This document shows, one piece after another, positions 9,343-18,726 of a DNA stretch of 64,000 nucleotides; position 1 is the first letter of the stretch; the number at the start of each line of letters is the position of its first letter. The notes beneath the pieces were generated by a model. The model was not told the origin of the DNA and searched no databases. It saw only the letters and a program-made list of their open reading frames with translations. This stretch comes from Moraxella bovis (GTDB taxonomy: Bacteria; Pseudomonadota; Gammaproteobacteria; Pseudomonadales; Moraxellaceae): NCBI RefSeq assembly GCF_002014975.1, contig NZ_MUXV01000012.1, positions 1 to 64,000 of the forward strand, given 5' to 3'. The translations under genes and the position numbers were made by a program.

Positions 9343-9723
9343 ATGAGTAATATCCCAAGCGATTTAAAATACGTTGCCAGCCACGAATGGCTAAAACTAG
9401 AAGATGACGGTATCATCACCGTTGGCATTACCGACCACGCCCAAGATTTGCTTGGCGATGTGGTATTTGTGGAATTGCCAGAAGTGGGTGCAGTCGTTGA
9501 AGCCGACCAAGAAATCGCCGTGGTTGAATCGGTCAAAGCGGCAAGCGATGTCTATGCTCCAATCGCAGGCGAAATCGTGGAGATTAACGAAGAGCTTGTA
9601 GATGCACCAGAGCTTGCCAACGAAGACCCATACGGCAAAGCGTGGTTCTTTAAAGTCAAACCCGCCAATCCTGCCGACTATGACAGCCTAATGAGTGCAG
9701 ACGAATACGAAGAAAGTCTGTAA
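9343..9723 (+). CDS. gcvH: Glycine cleavage system H protein
   Basis: Lipoyl carrier that shuttles the aminomethyl group between the P, T and L proteins. The 126 residues show [12 protein letters not shown] at the N-terminus, [22 protein letters not shown], and the lipoylation site [12 protein letters not shown] with the acceptor Lys65. The C-terminal part is also typical ([15 protein letters not shown]). AGGAGAG lies 8 bases before the ATG. A strong terminator follows within 10 bases, which separates gcvH from the downstream genes. Confidence 0.97.
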   Translation: MSNIPSDLKYVASHEWLKLEDDGIITVGITDHAQDLLGDVVFVELPEVGAVVEADQEIAVVESVKAASDVYAPIAGEIVEINEELVDAPELANEDPYGKAWFFKVKPANPADYDSLMSADEYEESL

Positions 9724-9730
9724 TTAAATA

Positions 9731-9768
9731 AAAACAAGCGTAAGTTTTAATAAATTTACGCTTGTTTT
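9731..9768. terminator. Intrinsic terminator after gcvH
   Basis: Perfect 13-bp inverted repeat AAAACAAGCGTAA / TTACGCTTGTTTT with a 12-base loop, beginning 8 bases after the gcvH stop and ending in a T-rich tail. It should end most riboswitch-controlled transcripts here. Confidence 0.88.
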
Positions 9769-9834
9769 GGTTATTCTGACCACATATTCAATTAAACTTG
9801 ACAAACTTGAACTGTTATTATGTTTGGAGGTAAA

Positions 9835-11040
9835 ATGAACTTTCACGACATTGGAGATAAACTAGAAAGTATTTGCAGACAGGTTTTGTTAAACCGCTGG
9901 CAAAATAGTCAAATTATTGAGACAAAGAGAAATTCAATTCACGGAATTGATTTTGCTGTAGAAATAATAGGTAATGGCATAATGATTGTTGAAGTCAAAA
10001 GTGCCACTGGCTCGGTCAGAAACGGTCAAATGGATATAGAGTGGATTAGAAAAAATTTAACCCCATCTTTCAAAAAGGCTCTACAAGAAGCATACCAAAA
10101 AAGATATTATTTGGGTTGTGCCACTTATAGAGTTGTTCAGGTTTATGGCGATAGAGAATACCACTTTCAAGACAATCAAGGTCAAAAATATCTTGTTAAA
10201 AACGCACCTCCAACTAGAAAAATTGACTGGAATGATTTACTAAATGATATTTTTCCCATAAAATCCAACTACGATAAATTGGATAGCGAATTATCTAAAA
10301 TTGAAAGCGAATATTCTACGAGTTTGGTGGAGGCATTCGTTGGCAAAGAGATTGACTTTAATAAAGTTAGAGAGAGTTTAAAATTACTTCAAGGTGATAT
10401 TCACAAAACAATTCTAACCAAAGAATTCAAAAAGAAATTGATTGATAGAGTACAAAAATCATTTGAAAAGGTAGGGGATTTACAAAATAAAGAGAAAGAA
10501 AAGAAACAACAAGATTGGCAAAAGCAACAAGAGGAAAGAAAGTATAATTATAAATTAAAGCACGATATTTGCTTATCTATTGAAAGTATTTCCACTTCTG
10601 ATTGGAAAATTGCTGGTAATCGTATTAAAGAATTGCAACAAAAGTGGAAATCTATTGGTTCTGTACCAAAGGATAGAGCTGATGAAATCAATGATCGTTA
10701 TCGTTCAGCTTGCGATAATTTCTTTCAAAAGCGACAAAGATATTTTGATGAACTAAGTAAAGAAAGAGAGAGAAAGCAAAAAGAGTGGGAGGAAAGACAA
10801 CGAGAAAGACAAAAAGAAAAAGAAAGAAAACAGAGAGAATATGAGGAGAGACGAAGGGAAAGAGAGAGAAAGCAGAGAGAATATGAGGAAAGACAAAGAG
10901 AAAGAGAGAGAAAGCAGAGAGAATATGAGGAAAGACAAAGAGAAAGAGAGAGAAGGCAAAAAGAATATGAGGAGAGACGAAGGGAAAGAGAGAGAAAGCA
11001 GAGAGAATATGAGGAAAGACAACGCAATAAAAGGCGTTAA
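9835..11040 (+). CDS. Nuclease-like (PD-(D/E)XK) protein with DUF349 domain and long charged helical tail
   Basis: A 401-residue protein that I cannot assign to a named family. The N-terminus (about 1-120) has the spacing of a PD-(D/E)XK nuclease core: GID with Asp39, a strand, then IVEVK with Glu53 and Lys55. The middle is helical and charged. Residues 255-301 match the DUF349 pattern (SDWKIAGNRIKELQQKWKSI, VPKDRADEINDRYRSAC, FFQKR). From about 302 to the end is a tail of near-identical 14-residue units (RERERKQREYEERQ), probably a single alpha helix. The start is set by GGAGG four bases before the ATG. It sits between gcvH and gcvP, is flanked by hairpins and is more AT-rich than its neighbours, so acquisition is likely. 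The catalytic role is inferred from the motif only. Confidence 0.7.
   Translation: MNFHDIGDKLESICRQVLLNRWQNSQIIETKRNSIHGIDFAVEIIGNGIMIVEVKSATGSVRNGQMDIEWIRKNLTPSFKKALQEAYQKRYYLGCATYRVVQVYGDREYHFQDNQGQKYLVKNAPPTRKIDWNDLLNDIFPIKSNYDKLDSELSKIESEYSTSLVEAFVGKEIDFNKVRESLKLLQGDIHKTILTKEFKKKLIDRVQKSFEKVGDLQNKEKEKKQQDWQKQQEERKYNYKLKHDICLSIESISTSDWKIAGNRIKELQQKWKSIGSVPKDRADEINDRYRSACDNFFQKRQRYFDELSKERERKQKEWEERQRERQKEKERKQREYEERRRERERKQREYEERQRERERKQREYEERQRERERRQKEYEERRRERERKQREYEERQRNKRR
10765..11034 (+). repeat. Purine-rich tandem repeat with 42-bp period
   Basis: Coding tandem repeat for the charged tail of the preceding gene. Units of 42 bp (GAAAGAGAGAGAAAGCAGAG then AATATGAGGAAAGACAAA) recur with small changes about six times. 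The plus strand is almost all purine, so this is also a long polypurine tract. A change by whole units keeps the reading frame, so length variation between strains is plausible. Confidence 0.8.
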
Positions 11041-11057
11041 AATCTTTTGTGATATAA

Positions 11058-11093
11058 TGTAGGTTGGGTTTTTGTTTTTCAACCCAACCTACA
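11058..11093. terminator. Hairpin between the DUF349 gene and gcvP
   Basis: TGTAGGTTGGGTT / AACCCAACCTACA is a perfect 13-bp inverted repeat with a 10-base loop, beginning 18 bases after the stop of the DUF349-nuclease gene. The tail is not strongly T-rich, so it may be a terminator or a dispersed palindrome. A TATAAT lies at 11053-11058 next to the left arm. Confidence 0.6.
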
Positions 11094-11183
11094 AAACTTA
11101 CAAACAATTAAGATTTAATTCAAAATCATATTGTTAAAATATCATTTTCAATTAAATTTAACCCAACCCTAAAAGGATAAATT

Positions 11184-14027
11184 ATGTCATTTAACACCTT
11201 TTCCGACCTATTTTATGAAAACGCCTTTGTGCATCGTCATTTGGGCAATAGCACCGATGAAGAACAAGCCCTACTGACTGCGGTAGGGGCAAAAACTTTG
11301 GACGAATTTGTGGATTCTGTTGTGCCACAATCGGTGCGTTTAAATAAAGCCCTTGATTTGCCCCCTGCAATGAGCGAGCATAACGCCCTAGCCAAACTTC
11401 GCACAATGGCAGACAAAATCACCGTTGCCAAAAGCTATATCGGTCAAGGCTATTCGCCTGCCCGTTTGCCTGCGGTCATTCAAAGAAATGTCCTAGAAAA
11501 CCCCGGTTGGTACACCGCTTACACCCCTTATCAAGCCGAGATTGCCCAAGGGCGTTTGGAAGCCTTGTTAAACTTCCAACAAGTGTGCATTGACTTGACA
11601 GGAATGGACTTAGCAAGTGCGTCATTACTTGACGAAGCCACCGCCGCCGCTGAAAGTATGGCAATGGCACAAAGATGTAGCAAATCCAAATCCAACGCCT
11701 TTTTTGTGGACAGTCGTACCTACCCACAGACCCTAGATGTGATTCGTACCCGTGCCAAATATTTTGGCTTTGATGTGGTGGTGGGCGATTTTGAAACCGC
11801 CAAAAATGGCGACTTCTTTGGGGCGTTTTTCCAATATGTTGGCAAGGACGGCGATGTGGCGGACTTAACCGACATCATCAAAACCGTCAAGGACAACGGA
11901 GCGTATGCCATTGTCGCAAGCGACATTATGAGCCTTGTCCTACTTAAATCCCCTGCCCAAATGGGGGCGGACATTGCCCTAGGTAGCACCCAACGCTTTG
12001 GTATCCCAATGGGCTTTGGGGGTCCGCACGCAGCTTATTTTTCCTTTAAAGACAAAGACAAACGAAGTGCCCCCGGTCGTATCATCGGCGTATCCAAAGA
12101 CGCACAAGGTGGCACGGCTCTAAGAATGGCACTGCAGACCCGTGAACAGCACATTCGCCGTGAAAAAGCAAACTCCAACATTTGCACAAGCCAAGTCCTG
12201 CTTGCCAACCTTGCAGGTATGTATGCCGTCTATCACGGGGCGACAGGGCTAAAACGTATTGCCAGCCGTATTCACGCTTTGGCGGTGGCGTTTTATAATG
12301 CCGTTAAAGGGGAATTTACGCCTGTTAGCGATGTGTTCTTTGACACGGTAACCGTCAAAACCGACAAGGCAAGCGAACTTGTTAAATCCGCCAAAGCCAA
12401 AGGGTATAACCTGTTCCACAAAGGCGATTTGGTGGGTGTATCCTTTCACGAATTGACCGATGAGAAAGAATTTAATGAGCTGTGCGAAATTTTTGGCGTC
12501 AGTGGCAATTTGGATAAGGTAGAAAATATCTTGGGCGACTTAAATCGCACCGATGAGATTTTGACCCACCCCACTTTTAACAGCTATCATACCGAACATC
12601 AAATGCTCCGTTATCTAAAATCGCTAGAAGACAAAGATTTGGCGATGAACCGCTCAATGATTTCGCTCGGTTCTTGCACAATGAAACTAAACGCCACAAG
12701 CGAGATGTTGCCGATTACTTGGGAAGAGTTTGCGGGTGTACATCCCTTTGCCCCTGCCGATGATACGGTGGGCTATATTGAGATGATTGAAAGTTTGCAA
12801 ACGCAGTTAAAAGCAATCACAGGCTTTGATGAAATTTCAATGCAACCAAACTCAGGGGCGAGCGGTGAGTACGCAGGGCTTTTGGCGATTCGCCGTTATC
12901 ACGAAAGCCGTGGCGATGACAACCGCACGGTCTGCCTAACCCCCCGCTCGGCTCACGGCACCAACCCTGCGACCGCCCAAATGATGGGAATGCAAGTTGT
13001 GGTGGTTGCCACAGATGAAAACGGCAATGTGGACTTTAATGATTTGACCGCCAAATGTGAAGAGCATTCTGCCAATCTTGGGGCGTTGATGATTACTTAT
13101 CCGTCCACGCACGGGGTGTTTGAAGAAGGTATCCGTGACATTTGCGACCTTATCCACAAACACGGTGGACAAGTGTATATGGACGGGGCGAATATGAACG
13201 CCCAAGTCGCCATTATGCAACCTGCCGAAGTCGGTGCCGATGTCCTGCATATGAACCTGCACAAGACATTTTGTATCCCACACGGTGGTGGTGGACCGGG
13301 TATGGGTCCGATTGGTCTAAAATCGCACCTTGCTCCCTTTATCCCAAGCCATAGCGTAAACCCTGTATTTAACGCCCAAAACGGTCAAACGGCTGTTTCG
13401 GCTGCCCCGTATGGCTCGGCAAGCATTTTGCCAATTTCGTGGATGTACATCACAATGATGGGACGAGATGGCTTGTTGTCAGCGACCAAACAGGCACTTT
13501 TGAACGCCAACTATGTCGCCACAATGCTAAAAGACGACTACCCTGTACTCTATACAGGCAAAAACGGACGGGTGGCTCACGAGTGCATCATTGACATTCG
13601 CCCCTTAAAGGCGGAAACAGGCATTACTGAAACCGACATCGCCAAACGCTTGATGGACTATGGATTCCACGCTCCAACAATGAGTTTCCCTGTGGCGGGT
13701 ACGCTGATGATTGAACCAACTGAGTCTGAGAGCAAAGACGAGCTTGACCGCTTTATTTCGGCACTCAAACAAATCAAGCAAGAAGCCCTAAAAGTACAAG
13801 CTGGGGCGGACGGCTGGACAGCGGACAACAACCCACTTGTGAACGCACCACACACCCAAGCGGTCATCGTGGGCGAGTGGGACAGACCGTATAGCCGTGA
13901 AGTGGGGGCATTCCCATTGCCCTATATCAAGGCACATAAATTCTGGCCGACTGTGGGTCGTGTGGACGATGTCTATGGCGATAAGAATTTGATTTGTAGC
14001 TGTCCGAGTATTGAGAATTATGAATAA
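11184..14027 (+). CDS. gcvP: Glycine dehydrogenase (decarboxylating), P protein
   Basis: PLP enzyme that decarboxylates glycine and loads the aminomethyl group on GcvH. The 947-residue single-chain form contains both halves of the ancient duplication: an N-terminal non-catalytic half ([38 protein letters not shown]) and a C-terminal catalytic half ([31 protein letters not shown]). The PLP lysine is Lys694 in [20 protein letters not shown]. The C-terminal REVGAFPLP segment is typical. The start ATG follows AAAAGGA. A terminator follows the stop. Because of hairpins at 9731 and 11058, gcvP may use its own promoter rather than the gcvT transcript. Confidence 0.97.
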   Translation: MSFNTFSDLFYENAFVHRHLGNSTDEEQALLTAVGAKTLDEFVDSVVPQSVRLNKALDLPPAMSEHNALAKLRTMADKITVAKSYIGQGYSPARLPAVIQRNVLENPGWYTAYTPYQAEIAQGRLEALLNFQQVCIDLTGMDLASASLLDEATAAAESMAMAQRCSKSKSNAFFVDSRTYPQTLDVIRTRAKYFGFDVVVGDFETAKNGDFFGAFFQYVGKDGDVADLTDIIKTVKDNGAYAIVASDIMSLVLLKSPAQMGADIALGSTQRFGIPMGFGGPHAAYFSFKDKDKRSAPGRIIGVSKDAQGGTALRMALQTREQHIRREKANSNICTSQVLLANLAGMYAVYHGATGLKRIASRIHALAVAFYNAVKGEFTPVSDVFFDTVTVKTDKASELVKSAKAKGYNLFHKGDLVGVSFHELTDEKEFNELCEIFGVSGNLDKVENILGDLNRTDEILTHPTFNSYHTEHQMLRYLKSLEDKDLAMNRSMISLGSCTMKLNATSEMLPITWEEFAGVHPFAPADDTVGYIEMIESLQTQLKAITGFDEISMQPNSGASGEYAGLLAIRRYHESRGDDNRTVCLTPRSAHGTNPATAQMMGMQVVVVATDENGNVDFNDLTAKCEEHSANLGALMITYPSTHGVFEEGIRDICDLIHKHGGQVYMDGANMNAQVAIMQPAEVGADVLHMNLHKTFCIPHGGGGPGMGPIGLKSHLAPFIPSHSVNPVFNAQNGQTAVSAAPYGSASILPISWMYITMMGRDGLLSATKQALLNANYVATMLKDDYPVLYTGKNGRVAHECIIDIRPLKAETGITETDIAKRLMDYGFHAPTMSFPVAGTLMIEPTESESKDELDRFISALKQIKQEALKVQAGADGWTADNNPLVNAPHTQAVIVGEWDRPYSREVGAFPLPYIKAHKFWPTVGRVDDVYGDKNLICSCPSIENYE

Positions 14028-14073
14028 TCTTTTGGGTTGTTTGTAGTTTGAGATAATTGCAAAAGAAAAAAAT

Positions 14074-14106
14074 GCCGTCAACTTGGGAAAGTTGGCGGTG
14101 TTTTTT
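14074..14106 (+). terminator. Intrinsic terminator of gcvP
   Basis: CCGTCAACTT / AAGTTGGCGG pairs over 10 bp with one G-U, with a short loop, and is followed by TG then six T. It lies about 47 bases after the gcvP stop. Confidence 0.8.
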
Positions 14107-14142
14107 AAATATAAGTGCGTTAATAAATAAGGATAATTTTTA

Positions 14143-14841
14143 ATGGCAACCAAAAAAGAAATCAATCAAACCGCCAAACTTTGGCTGGAATATTACCCTA
14201 CTTTAATACAATGGGGACAATTTTTAATAAAACGATATGATTGTTTGATTGTAGGTATTTGCATAGATAAAACAACGGATAAAACAGAATATTACCCAAC
14301 ATTTTTTATTTTTAATCTTTTCACAAATATGCCTTGTTTGGCATTTGCCTATTGCTCTTACTTCATTAAAAAATTTGTACCAGATAGCTTCAAATACGGA
14401 GTGGATATTAGCAGTGCCAATCAATATTTGGTAGAAAACACGCCTATTTTACAACACATCAATGAACGATTTACTTTTGGTGATTATATGGAGCATATCA
14501 TTCATACTTTTAATAGTGAAAATTTGTATTATCATAAAAATGGCATTGCAGAAACTTACTTTGACATTTTAACCGTCAGCAATTATTTGGGTTGTGGCGA
14601 CTATTATTTTTCCCATATTGAAAAAATGAAAGCCAATATGCGTTTGGATAAGTTTTCAATAGATATTGACAATTGGGAAAAAGAGATTTTTAATACAATC
14701 AATGGAAATATGGAAGAAATTATTCAAAAAAGAATGATTAAAATTGGCTTGCCACCTGAATTAGAAAATCATAAACTTATCTATCAAAATGATAAAATTG
14801 AGTTTATTGATAAAATCAAAAGTTTGACGGCTTTGTATTGA
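14143..14841 (+). CDS. Hypothetical protein, AT-rich gene
   Basis: Not recognised. The 232 residues are rich in Tyr, Phe, Ile, Asn and Lys, with an N-terminal amphipathic helix (MATKKEINQTAKLWLEYYPT) and a hydrophobic stretch (FFIFNLFTNMPCLAFAYCSYF) that may be buried rather than membrane-spanning. There is no signal peptide. AAGGATAA precedes the ATG. Base composition is clearly lower in GC than the adjacent gcvP and sat, which suggests an acquired gene. It lies 54 bases upstream of the split pilin-like gene on the same strand. Confidence 0.6.
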   Translation: MATKKEINQTAKLWLEYYPTLIQWGQFLIKRYDCLIVGICIDKTTDKTEYYPTFFIFNLFTNMPCLAFAYCSYFIKKFVPDSFKYGVDISSANQYLVENTPILQHINERFTFGDYMEHIIHTFNSENLYYHKNGIAETYFDILTVSNYLGCGDYYFSHIEKMKANMRLDKFSIDIDNWEKEIFNTINGNMEEIIQKRMIKIGLPPELENHKLIYQNDKIEFIDKIKSLTALY

Positions 14842-14895
14842 GTTTTGGGGTAATTGAGTTTATAATTTTTAAGGTTTTTTAATTAAGGAGCATTT

Positions 14896-15395
14896 ATGAA
14901 AACCAACACCCTACTTGCCATTATCATTGCGCTTTTAACGATTTTAATTGGTTTATTATTTTATATGTTTAGCGGTCAAGCCGAAAAACGAGCCATTAAC
15001 CACATCGAACAAGAGCTGAGTATTAAAAACGATGAAAAAATGGCACAGCTTAAACAAATCGCCTTTGACCACGAAAGCATACAGCTTGCCCAGTCCGTCA
15101 TCAGCCATCTAAAAATGGAAATGCAAGTTATCTAATAGACAGGGGGCAACTACCCACATCGCTTGCCGAGCTTAATTTGCCATCCAACTGGACACCCAGC
15201 AGTAAAATCAAGTCGGTTACATTGGATAATCACTCAGTCGTTACCATTAAAATTGACAATGCCACCAGTAAAGGCACGCTGATTTATACGCCCACCATTC
15301 ATCAAGACAGCTACATTGATTGGCAATGCACCACGCCTGATATTAAAGACATTGAGCGACATTTGCCAACATGTTCTTATACAGGCACGCCCTAA
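14896..15395 (+). pseudogene. Pilin-like single-pass protein, split by a frameshift
   Basis: The first frame (14896-15135) encodes an N-terminal membrane helix (LLAIIIALLTILIGLLFYMF) and a long amphipathic helix, like the N-terminal half of type IV pilins. It lacks the prepilin peptidase motif (GFTLIE). It stops at 15135, but a second frame read from about 15123 gives SYLIDRGQLPTSLAELNLPS. This continues into KGTLIYTPT and a disulfide-type end, IDWQCTTPDIKDIERHLPTC. That end resembles the C-terminal beta sheet and Cys pair of pilins. One missing base near 15120 (ATGCAAG for ATGGCAAG) would restore a protein of about 166 residues. AAGGAG lies before the ATG. The family call is from pattern only. 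Confidence 0.55.
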
Positions 15396-15508
15396 ACTTG
15401 CCACATGAAAAATACGCCTATCTTTATCATCATTTGGCATAGTTAAATTGTGGCAAAATTCTATAAGATATGGCTACTTTTATCAACGTAGCCAACAGGA
15501 ACTTAGCC

Positions 15509-16746
15509 ATGACCGACCTATCCAAAACGAGCAAGCGTTTGGCACAGACGACATTTATAGCGACCTTGTGCCACCGCACGGCAGTCCCACCCTTAAACCC
15601 CTTGTATTAACAGGCGATGAGCTTGCCAACGCCCTACAAACTGCCGAAAATTTACCCAAAATCACGCTATCTAGCCGTGAGCGTGGCGACCTTATCATGC
15701 CGGGTATTGGCGGATTTACGCCCCTTGACGGCTTTATGGGGCAAGCCGATTATGAAGGCGTGATAGCGAGCATGACGCTCGCCCAAGGCGGTGTGGACGG
15801 CACTTATCGGGACGTATTTTTTCCCATTCCCATTACCTTATCAACCGACACCACCACCGCAAACACCCTAAGCCTAGGCGACAGCGTGGCTCTCGTGGAC
15901 AACACAGACGCACTCATGGGCGTGCTGATCATTAGCGACATTTACACCCCCAACAAACCTGCCGAATGCCAAGCCACCTTTGGCACGACCGACCCCAACC
16001 ATGTGGGCGTGGCACAGGTGCTGGGCAGTGGCGATGTGTATTTGGGCGGAAAAGTACAAGTGTTTAGTCAAAGCGAATTTCCCACCGACTACCCCGAGAT
16101 TTACAAAACCCCTGCCCAGACTCGGGCAATGTTTAAGCAAAAAGGCTGGAAAATTGTCTCTGCCTTTCAAACTCGTAACCCCATGCACCGCTCGCATGAA
16201 TACCTTGCCAAAATCGCCATAGAAATCTGCGACGGCGTACTCGTGCATTCGCTCTTAGGCAAGCTAAAAGCAGGCGACATTCCTGCCGATGTCCGCCAAG
16301 AAGCCATTGGCGTGCTGATTGACAACTATTTTAAAAAAGACACCGTCATTCAGGCAGGCTACCCCCTAGATATGCGATATGCAGGCCCCAAAGAAGCCCT
16401 GCTTCATGCCCTATTCCGCCAAAATTATGGGTGCAGTCATCTCATCATAGGGCGAGACCATGCAGGCGTGGGCGATTATTATGGAGCGTTTGATGCTCAA
16501 AAGATTTTTGATACCATTGACAAGGACGCACTTATTACCAAGCCCTTAAAAATTGACTGGACGTTTTATTGTCATGGCTGTGGCGGTATGGCAAGCACCA
16601 AAACCTGTCCGCACGACCCGTCCCACCACGTCAAAATCTCAGGTACAGCGTTAAGAGCTGCCTTATCAAATGGCGATGATGTCCCCGAAACATTTAGCCG
16701 ACCTAAGGTGCTAGCGGTGTTAAAACGGTATTATCAGGGGGTGTGA
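15509..16746 (+). CDS. sat: Sulfate adenylyltransferase (ATP sulfurylase)
   Basis: Makes adenosine phosphosulfate from sulfate and ATP, the first step of sulfate assimilation. The monomeric Sat type is shown by [36 protein letters not shown], the sulfate/ATP site [30 protein letters not shown], and the zinc-like [13 protein letters not shown]. The start is unclear. The conserved frame is open back to a TTG at 15448 but has no ATG or ribosome site. The ATG at 15509, which has AGGA 8 bases before it, reads [14 protein letters not shown] in another frame and would join the conserved frame if one base were missing near 15545. I use 15509 as the likely true start. The sulfate importer lies at 30.4-34.5 kb. 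Confidence 0.88.
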
Positions 16747-16757
16747 TTGGTTCAAAT

Positions 16758-16785
16758 AAAAACGCAAGTCTAGACTTGCGTTTTT
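16758..16785. terminator. Bidirectional terminator between sat and the solute-binding gene
   Basis: A perfect 28-bp palindrome (AAAAACGCAAGTC and its complement) lies between two convergent genes, with A- and T-runs at its ends that serve both directions. Confidence 0.9.
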
Positions 16786-16793
16786 AGATATTA

Positions 16794-17630
16794 TCAATAT
16801 CTATTCTTGTTTTTTATCATAGGTGTTGGTGCTTCCACGCCGAACCACTGCGAATGTAGTTTTTGATATGTACCATTTTGATGCACATCTTGAATGCCTG
16901 CATTTATTTTTGCTATTAGCTCATCATTACCTTTTTTGGCAACTACCACCATATTATAATAATCAAAACCCTCGCCCGTACCATTGAAATTAAATTTCAA
17001 ATTTGGTTGTCCCTTGGCATAATGACGTAAGATATTTTCATGAGCATAAACCGCCTCAACTTTATCATTCACCAAATCACTAAATGCCAAAAAACTGGTT
17101 GAAGAAAGTTTTAATGTTGGATTACCCTCCCCCTTTTTAGCTATTAATTCATCAGCAAAGATCGTATTAGATTGAACACCAATATTGTGAACAACCATAT
17201 CTTCAAATGTATTAATATTGGTAACACCCTCTTTGGTTAAAATCGAATCCCTGCCATGTAAATAGGCATTAGATAAAGCAAAATCAGCATCCCCACCTGC
17301 CTGCTGACGAGAAATACCTGAAATCACCAAATCAGCCTCTCCGGTGTTTAATCTACCAAGCATGTCTTCCCAAGGCGAATTAATAATCTCCACTTTAAAG
17401 TTCTGAGACTGTGCAATCGCCTGAATCATATCCACATCAAAGCCGATGATACCGCCTTTTTCATCCAAGTACTCATAAGGTGCGTAATGCGGATAGGTTA
17501 AAACCTTATACACCTTTTGATCCAAATCATCTTTTAACTCTTCCTGGATTGATTCTGATGCATTGTTTTTGTCGCCACAACCCATCAACGTAAAAACACA
17601 GAGAAGCATTACCGTAAATAAAGATTTCAT
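16794..17630 (-). CDS. Solute-binding lipoprotein of an amino-acid-type ABC transporter
   Basis: Periplasmic binding protein of the SBP_bac_3 class. A signal peptide ends in the lipobox LMGC, so the mature protein is lipid-anchored. Family features include YPHYAPYEYLDEKGGIIGFDVDM near the N-terminus, SPWEDMLGRLNTGEADLVISG (the typical hinge motif), and a second lobe with VEAVYAHENILRHYA. Its 278 residues are a normal size. The start at 17630 follows AAGGAG. The ligand cannot be told from the sequence, and no permease or ATPase gene is adjacent, so the partner must be elsewhere. Confidence 0.85.
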   Translation of the reverse strand: MKSLFTVMLLCVFTLMGCGDKNNASESIQEELKDDLDQKVYKVLTYPHYAPYEYLDEKGGIIGFDVDMIQAIAQSQNFKVEIINSPWEDMLGRLNTGEADLVISGISRQQAGGDADFALSNAYLHGRDSILTKEGVTNINTFEDMVVHNIGVQSNTIFADELIAKKGEGNPTLKLSSTSFLAFSDLVNDKVEAVYAHENILRHYAKGQPNLKFNFNGTGEGFDYYNMVVVAKKGNDELIAKINAGIQDVHQNGTYQKLHSQWFGVEAPTPMIKNKNRY

Positions 17631-17706
17631 CAATAACTCCTTAACCAATAATATTGATCAATGAAACAGCAATACATTTGTTGCTTAATTACAATACAGT
17701 CTAATA

Positions 17707-17868
17707 TATTAATTCTAACATATTCATACAATAAAACAATATAAATTTTTAGCTCCAATTCAAACGCACGCTATCAAGACAGTCATTCGTGGTGAGCTAT
17801 GCCTGCCCACAACGGTTTTCCTGCTCGCAAGCAGGCTCAGGGCGAACAGAAAATCTAGTTTGGCATAT
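17707..17868 (+). repeat. 162-bp direct repeat R, copy 1 (left of the haem cassette)
   Basis: Starts TATTAATTCTAACATATTC and ends TCTAGTTTGGCATAT. It is nearly identical to the sequence at 30165-30326 in the same orientation and has the same length. It contains a truncated version of the ATTCGTGGTGAGC / GCTCAGGGCGAAC palindromic core found elsewhere in the window. Its right end abuts the TA flanking the first IS5-like element. Confidence 0.85.
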
Positions 17869-17870
17869 TA

Positions 17871-18713
17871 GACCTCCTACAAAACCCCTCCCATGCTAAA
17901 ATACCCCAATGAACTACGAAGCATCCACACACTTATCTGATGAAAAGTTTAAACGCTTAATTGGTGTTAAGCGAGAAGTCTTTAACAACATGCTTGCTTG
18001 TTTAGAGCAAGCACAAGCTAGCATACATCAAAGAGGTGGTAGAAAACTCAAAATTGGTATGCCCAATTTGTTAATGGCAACCTTGCAGTATTTTAAAGAA
18101 TATCGCACCTATGAGCAGATAGCCGCTGACTTTGGCATCCATGAAAGCACCCTTATCCGTAAAAGCCATTGGATTGAAGACACACTAAGCAAGCAAGGCT
18201 TTGCCATTGCCACCCAAACACCCACCAAAGATGACATTGCGATTGTGGATGTGAGCGAAGTGCGTGTTAATCGTTCTAAAAAAACCAAGCATTGATGTAT
18301 TCTGGCAAGAAAAAGCGTCATACCGCAAAGGTGCAATGTATCATCAATCACCACAAGGTCATCTTACAAGTAGACACCAGCATCATTTAAATGCATGACT
18401 TTAAGCTCTTTAAGCGAACAAACCCAAATTTAACAAAGGCTAAGTTTATCCTAGCAGACAGTGGTTATCAAGGCATAAAACACATACATGCTAATGCCTT
18501 TACGCCACTAAAAGCAACCAAGAAATACCCATTAGTACAAGAAGCCAAAGATTATAACGCATTATTGTCTAAAACACGGGTGAGAGTAGAACATATCTTT
18601 GCCAAGTTTTAAGCCTTTAAAATGTTCTTAACCACCTATCGTAAATCATTGGCAAGATTTGAACTTAGGGTAAAGCTCGTGTTTGGGTGGATTGGGTAGT
18701 TTTGCAGGGGGTC
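17871..18713 (+). mobile_element. IS5-like insertion sequence, copy 1
   Basis: An 843-bp element with terminal inverted repeats GACCTCCTACAAAAC and GTTTTGCAGGGGGTC (imperfect) flanked by TA on both sides, as expected for a 2-bp TA target duplication (IS427-type members of the IS5 family). It carries one transposase reading region on the plus strand that is no longer intact. A near-identical copy in the same orientation lies at 29323-30164. Confidence 0.85.
17909..18699 (+). pseudogene. IS5-family transposase, interrupted (copy 1)
   Basis: DDE transposase. The first frame (17909-18295) has the N-terminal helix-turn-helix region (MATLQYFKEYRTYEQIAADF, GIHESTLIRKSHWIEDTLS) and the first catalytic Asp region IAIVDVSEVRVNR. 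The next block, YSGKKKRHTAKVQCIINHHK, lies in another frame, so a frameshift sits near 18275-18298; such shifts can be programmed in this group. That frame then meets TAA at 18388-18390, resumes with HDFKLFKRTNPNLTKAKFIL and ADSGYQGI (second Asp), meets a second TAA at 18610-18612, and ends with FKMFLTTYRKSLARFELRV. Two in-frame stops make a functional enzyme unlikely. Confidence 0.85.
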
Positions 18714-18726
18714 TATTATATAAAAC

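Noticed and set aside
10688..11107. Long minus-strand frames opposite the charged tail (Leu/Ser/Phe-rich)
   Set aside because: Mirror images of the 42-bp purine-rich coding repeat; no start signal, and the plus-strand frame is better supported.
15509..15610. Separate short peptide from the ATG at 15509
   Set aside because: More simply explained as the true N-terminus of Sat in a shifted frame.
18391..18612. Independent 73-residue gene
   Set aside because: It is the middle part of the transposase between two in-frame stops, not a separate gene; the same applies at 29842-30063.
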